Made by a program: the position numbers and the translations under genes
Part shown: positions 6,612 through 8,204 of the stretch, piece by piece
Numbering within the stretch: position 1 is the first letter of the stretch
Layout: the number at the start of each line of letters is the position of its first letter
The notes under the pieces: generated by a model
Database searches by the model: none
Told to the model about the DNA's origin: nothing
The model's input: the letters and a program-made list of their open reading frames with translations, nothing else
DNA from: Candidatus Omnitrophota bacterium
Lineage (GTDB): Bacteria; Omnitrophota; Gorgyraeia; Zapsychrales; JANLHA01
Direction: 5' to 3'
NCBI GenBank assembly: GCA_024653845.1
Contig: JANLHA010000193.1
Coordinates: forward strand, 1 to 8,204
Length of the DNA: 8,204 nt

Positions 6612-8204
6612 GAGGGGTTACTAGTGTCGCTATCAGTTTTCTTCTCTTCTGGCAATTCATTAGACGTATACGTGCATTCTGGATACTTGCTACATCCATA
6701 AAATGTTCGTCCACGATAAGACTTGCGTTTGATGAGTTCACCACTGCATCCTTCTTGAGGGCAGGCGACACCAGATGTGATGGGCTCGGCATGCTTGCAT
6801 TCCGGGAATCCCGGGCAGCTTAAAAATTTCCCTCGTCGACCCCATTTGACCACCAATTGCTTGCCACAGCTGGGACAATTTTTATCAACCGTTTCTTCTG
6901 TCTTCTCAATATGTTGCATGGCATATTCGAGATCTTTTTCAAACGGCCCGTAAAACTCTTTGAGCAATTTCACATGGTCAAGATTTCCCTCCTCAACCTC
7001 GTCGAGATTGCCCTCCATCTGCGCCGTAAATCCAATGTCCATGATCTTGGCAAAATATTCAACCAACAAGTCACAAATTTTGATCCCCAATTCTGTCGCT
7101 GTAAAATACCCTCGTTCACGCACCACATAATTGCGCACCACCAACGTATAAATGATGGCGGCATAAGTACTTGGCCGACCAATGCCCTCTTCTTCAAGTG
7201 CTTTGACCAAACTTGCTTCCGAATATCGAGGTGGTGGTTTGGTAAAATGCTGAGTTGGCTTGACTTCGACCAGTTTGAGATGATCCCCTTCTTCATAAGG
7301 AACCAAATCTGTTTTCGCTTCTTCTTCATCTCCATAACTATGGACTTTCAAATATCCATCAAAAATGAGAACTGAACCACCCACACCAAATTGAAATTTA
7401 CTGGCTTCAATTGTTAACTTTTTATTCTGGAAAATCGCAGGCGTCATCTGGCAGGCGACAAAACGGTTCCAAATCAACTGATACAAACGATACTGTTCAT
7501 CGTCGAGAACGCTTTTAAGGCTATTGGGATCACGCGTCACTGACGAGGGCCGGATGGCTTCATGCGCTTCTTGCGCGCTCTTTTTGGATTTGTAAGTATT
7601 CGCAGATTCCGGCAAATATTTGGCACCGTATTCTTTTTTGATAAATTCGCGTACCCGTCCAATGGCTTCCTGAGAAATATTGACCGAATCAGTACGCATG
7701 TACGTGATCAAACCAACAGGCTCTCCGTCGCCGGTATCAATACCCTCATAAAGCTGCTGAGCAATGCGCATAGTCCGATCAGCATTAAATCCAAGCTTAT
7801 TGAACGCTTCCTGTTGCAATGTACTCGTGATGAATGGGGGCAAAGGATTGCGCTTGACTTGGCGTTCAGTAATCTTCGTGATCTGGAATTGTTCTTTGCG
7901 AAGCTGCTCGGCGACACTTTGGGTTTCCTGCTCCGTTTTCAGTTCAAATTTTTCATTATTGATTTTCTCAAGAGCCGCCGTCAAAATTCCTGACACACCT
8001 TGCTTTTGCAAATCCACCGCAATTTGCCAATATTCCTGAGGAAGAAAATTTTGAATCGCGCGCTCACGCTCGACGATCAAACGAAGAGCCACGGACTGCA
8101 CACGGCCCGCACTCAAACGAGATCCTACCTTTTTCCACAAAATGGGACTGATTTTATAACCAACAATCCGATCTAAAATCCGTCGAGCCATTTGGGCGTT
8201 GATT
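6608..8204 (-). CDS. topA: DNA topoisomerase I (type IA), 5' end missing
   Basis: TopA relaxes negatively supercoiled DNA by cutting one strand through a 5'-phosphotyrosine. The frame is open to the window edge (first full codon ends at 8203), and the first visible residues, INAQMARRILDRIVGYK, match an internal stretch of the family. The N-terminal Toprim domain, roughly 150 residues, is therefore outside; the Met at 8191 is not the start. LSAGRVQSVALRLIVERE follows, then GLITYMRTDS with the catalytic tyrosine codon at 7700-7702, and EEGIGRPSTYAAI near 7170. The C-terminus carries two four-cysteine zinc ribbons: CPSC...CPGFPEC (about 6797-6877) and CPQEGC...CSKYPEC (about 6674-6763), then a short polar tail. 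E. coli TopA has three such ribbons, so this one is shorter at the tail. Its stop overlaps the xerC start as ATGA. Confidence 0.96.
   Translation of the reverse strand, partial: INAQMARRILDRIVGYKISPILWKKVGSRLSAGRVQSVALRLIVERERAIQNFLPQEYWQIAVDLQKQGVSGILTAALEKINNEKFELKTEQETQSVAEQLRKEQFQITKITERQVKRNPLPPFITSTLQQEAFNKLGFNADRTMRIAQQLYEGIDTGDGEPVGLITYMRTDSVNISQEAIGRVREFIKKEYGAKYLPESANTYKSKKSAQEAHEAIRPSSVTRDPNSLKSVLDDEQYRLYQLIWNRFVACQMTPAIFQNKKLTIEASKFQFGVGGSVLIFDGYLKVHSYGDEEEAKTDLVPYEEGDHLKLVEVKPTQHFTKPPPRYSEASLVKALEEEGIGRPSTYAAIIYTLVVRNYVVRERGYFTATELGIKICDLLVEYFAKIMDIGFTAQMEGNLDEVEEGNLDHVKLLKEFYGPFEKDLEYAMQHIEKTEETVDKNCPSCGKQLVVKWGRRGKFLSCPGFPECKHAEPITSGVACPQEGCSGELIKRKSYRGRTFYGCSKYPECTYTSNELPEEKKTDSDTSNPS

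Noticed and set aside
6857..7375. 172-codon plus-strand open frame opposite topA
   Set aside because: It is antisense to conserved topA sequence and its translation resembles no known family.

Overview
This window is a densely packed run of co-oriented genes, all on the minus strand. It probably comes from a Gram-negative (lipid A-making) bacterium of moderate GC content. Reading in the direction of transcription, from high to low coordinates, it holds topA (5' end cut by the window edge), a XerC/XerD-type tyrosine recombinase, waaA/kdtA (Kdo transferase), lpxK (lipid A 4'-kinase), a two-domain protein joining an LpxL-type lipid A acyltransferase to an ELM1-like (COG3660-type) putative glycosyltransferase, and a second two-domain protein joining a GT4 glycosyltransferase to a GT9 (heptosyltransferase-like) domain, which runs off the low-coordinate edge.

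The genes abut or overlap at every junction but one. topA/xerC overlap as ATGA, xerC is followed within about 16 bp (or overlapped) by waaA, lpxK and the acyltransferase gene overlap by about 41 bp, and the acyltransferase/GT4 junction is TGATG. The only real gap is about 39 AT-rich bases between waaA and lpxK. I see no convincing promoter, terminator, RNA gene, repeat, CRISPR array or mobile element. The arrangement reads as one operon whose promoter lies beyond the high-coordinate edge.

Functionally there are two parts. topA and xerC are DNA-topology and chromosome-resolution housekeeping genes, often neighbours in bacteria. The other four genes form a Kdo2-lipid A and inner-core module: LpxK phosphorylates the disaccharide precursor, WaaA adds Kdo, the LpxL domain adds a secondary acyl chain, and the ELM1, GT4 and GT9 domains are candidates for sugar transfer to the growing core or to another envelope glycan.

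The most notable observation is that two consecutive genes are multi-domain fusions, packing four enzyme-like domains into two polypeptides. Gene content and the style of the LpxK and WaaA N-termini remind me of candidate-phylum bacteria such as Omnitrophota (OP3). That is a guess from memory, not shown by the sequence. I found no evidence of a wholly unknown system; the domain fusions are the part worth following up.
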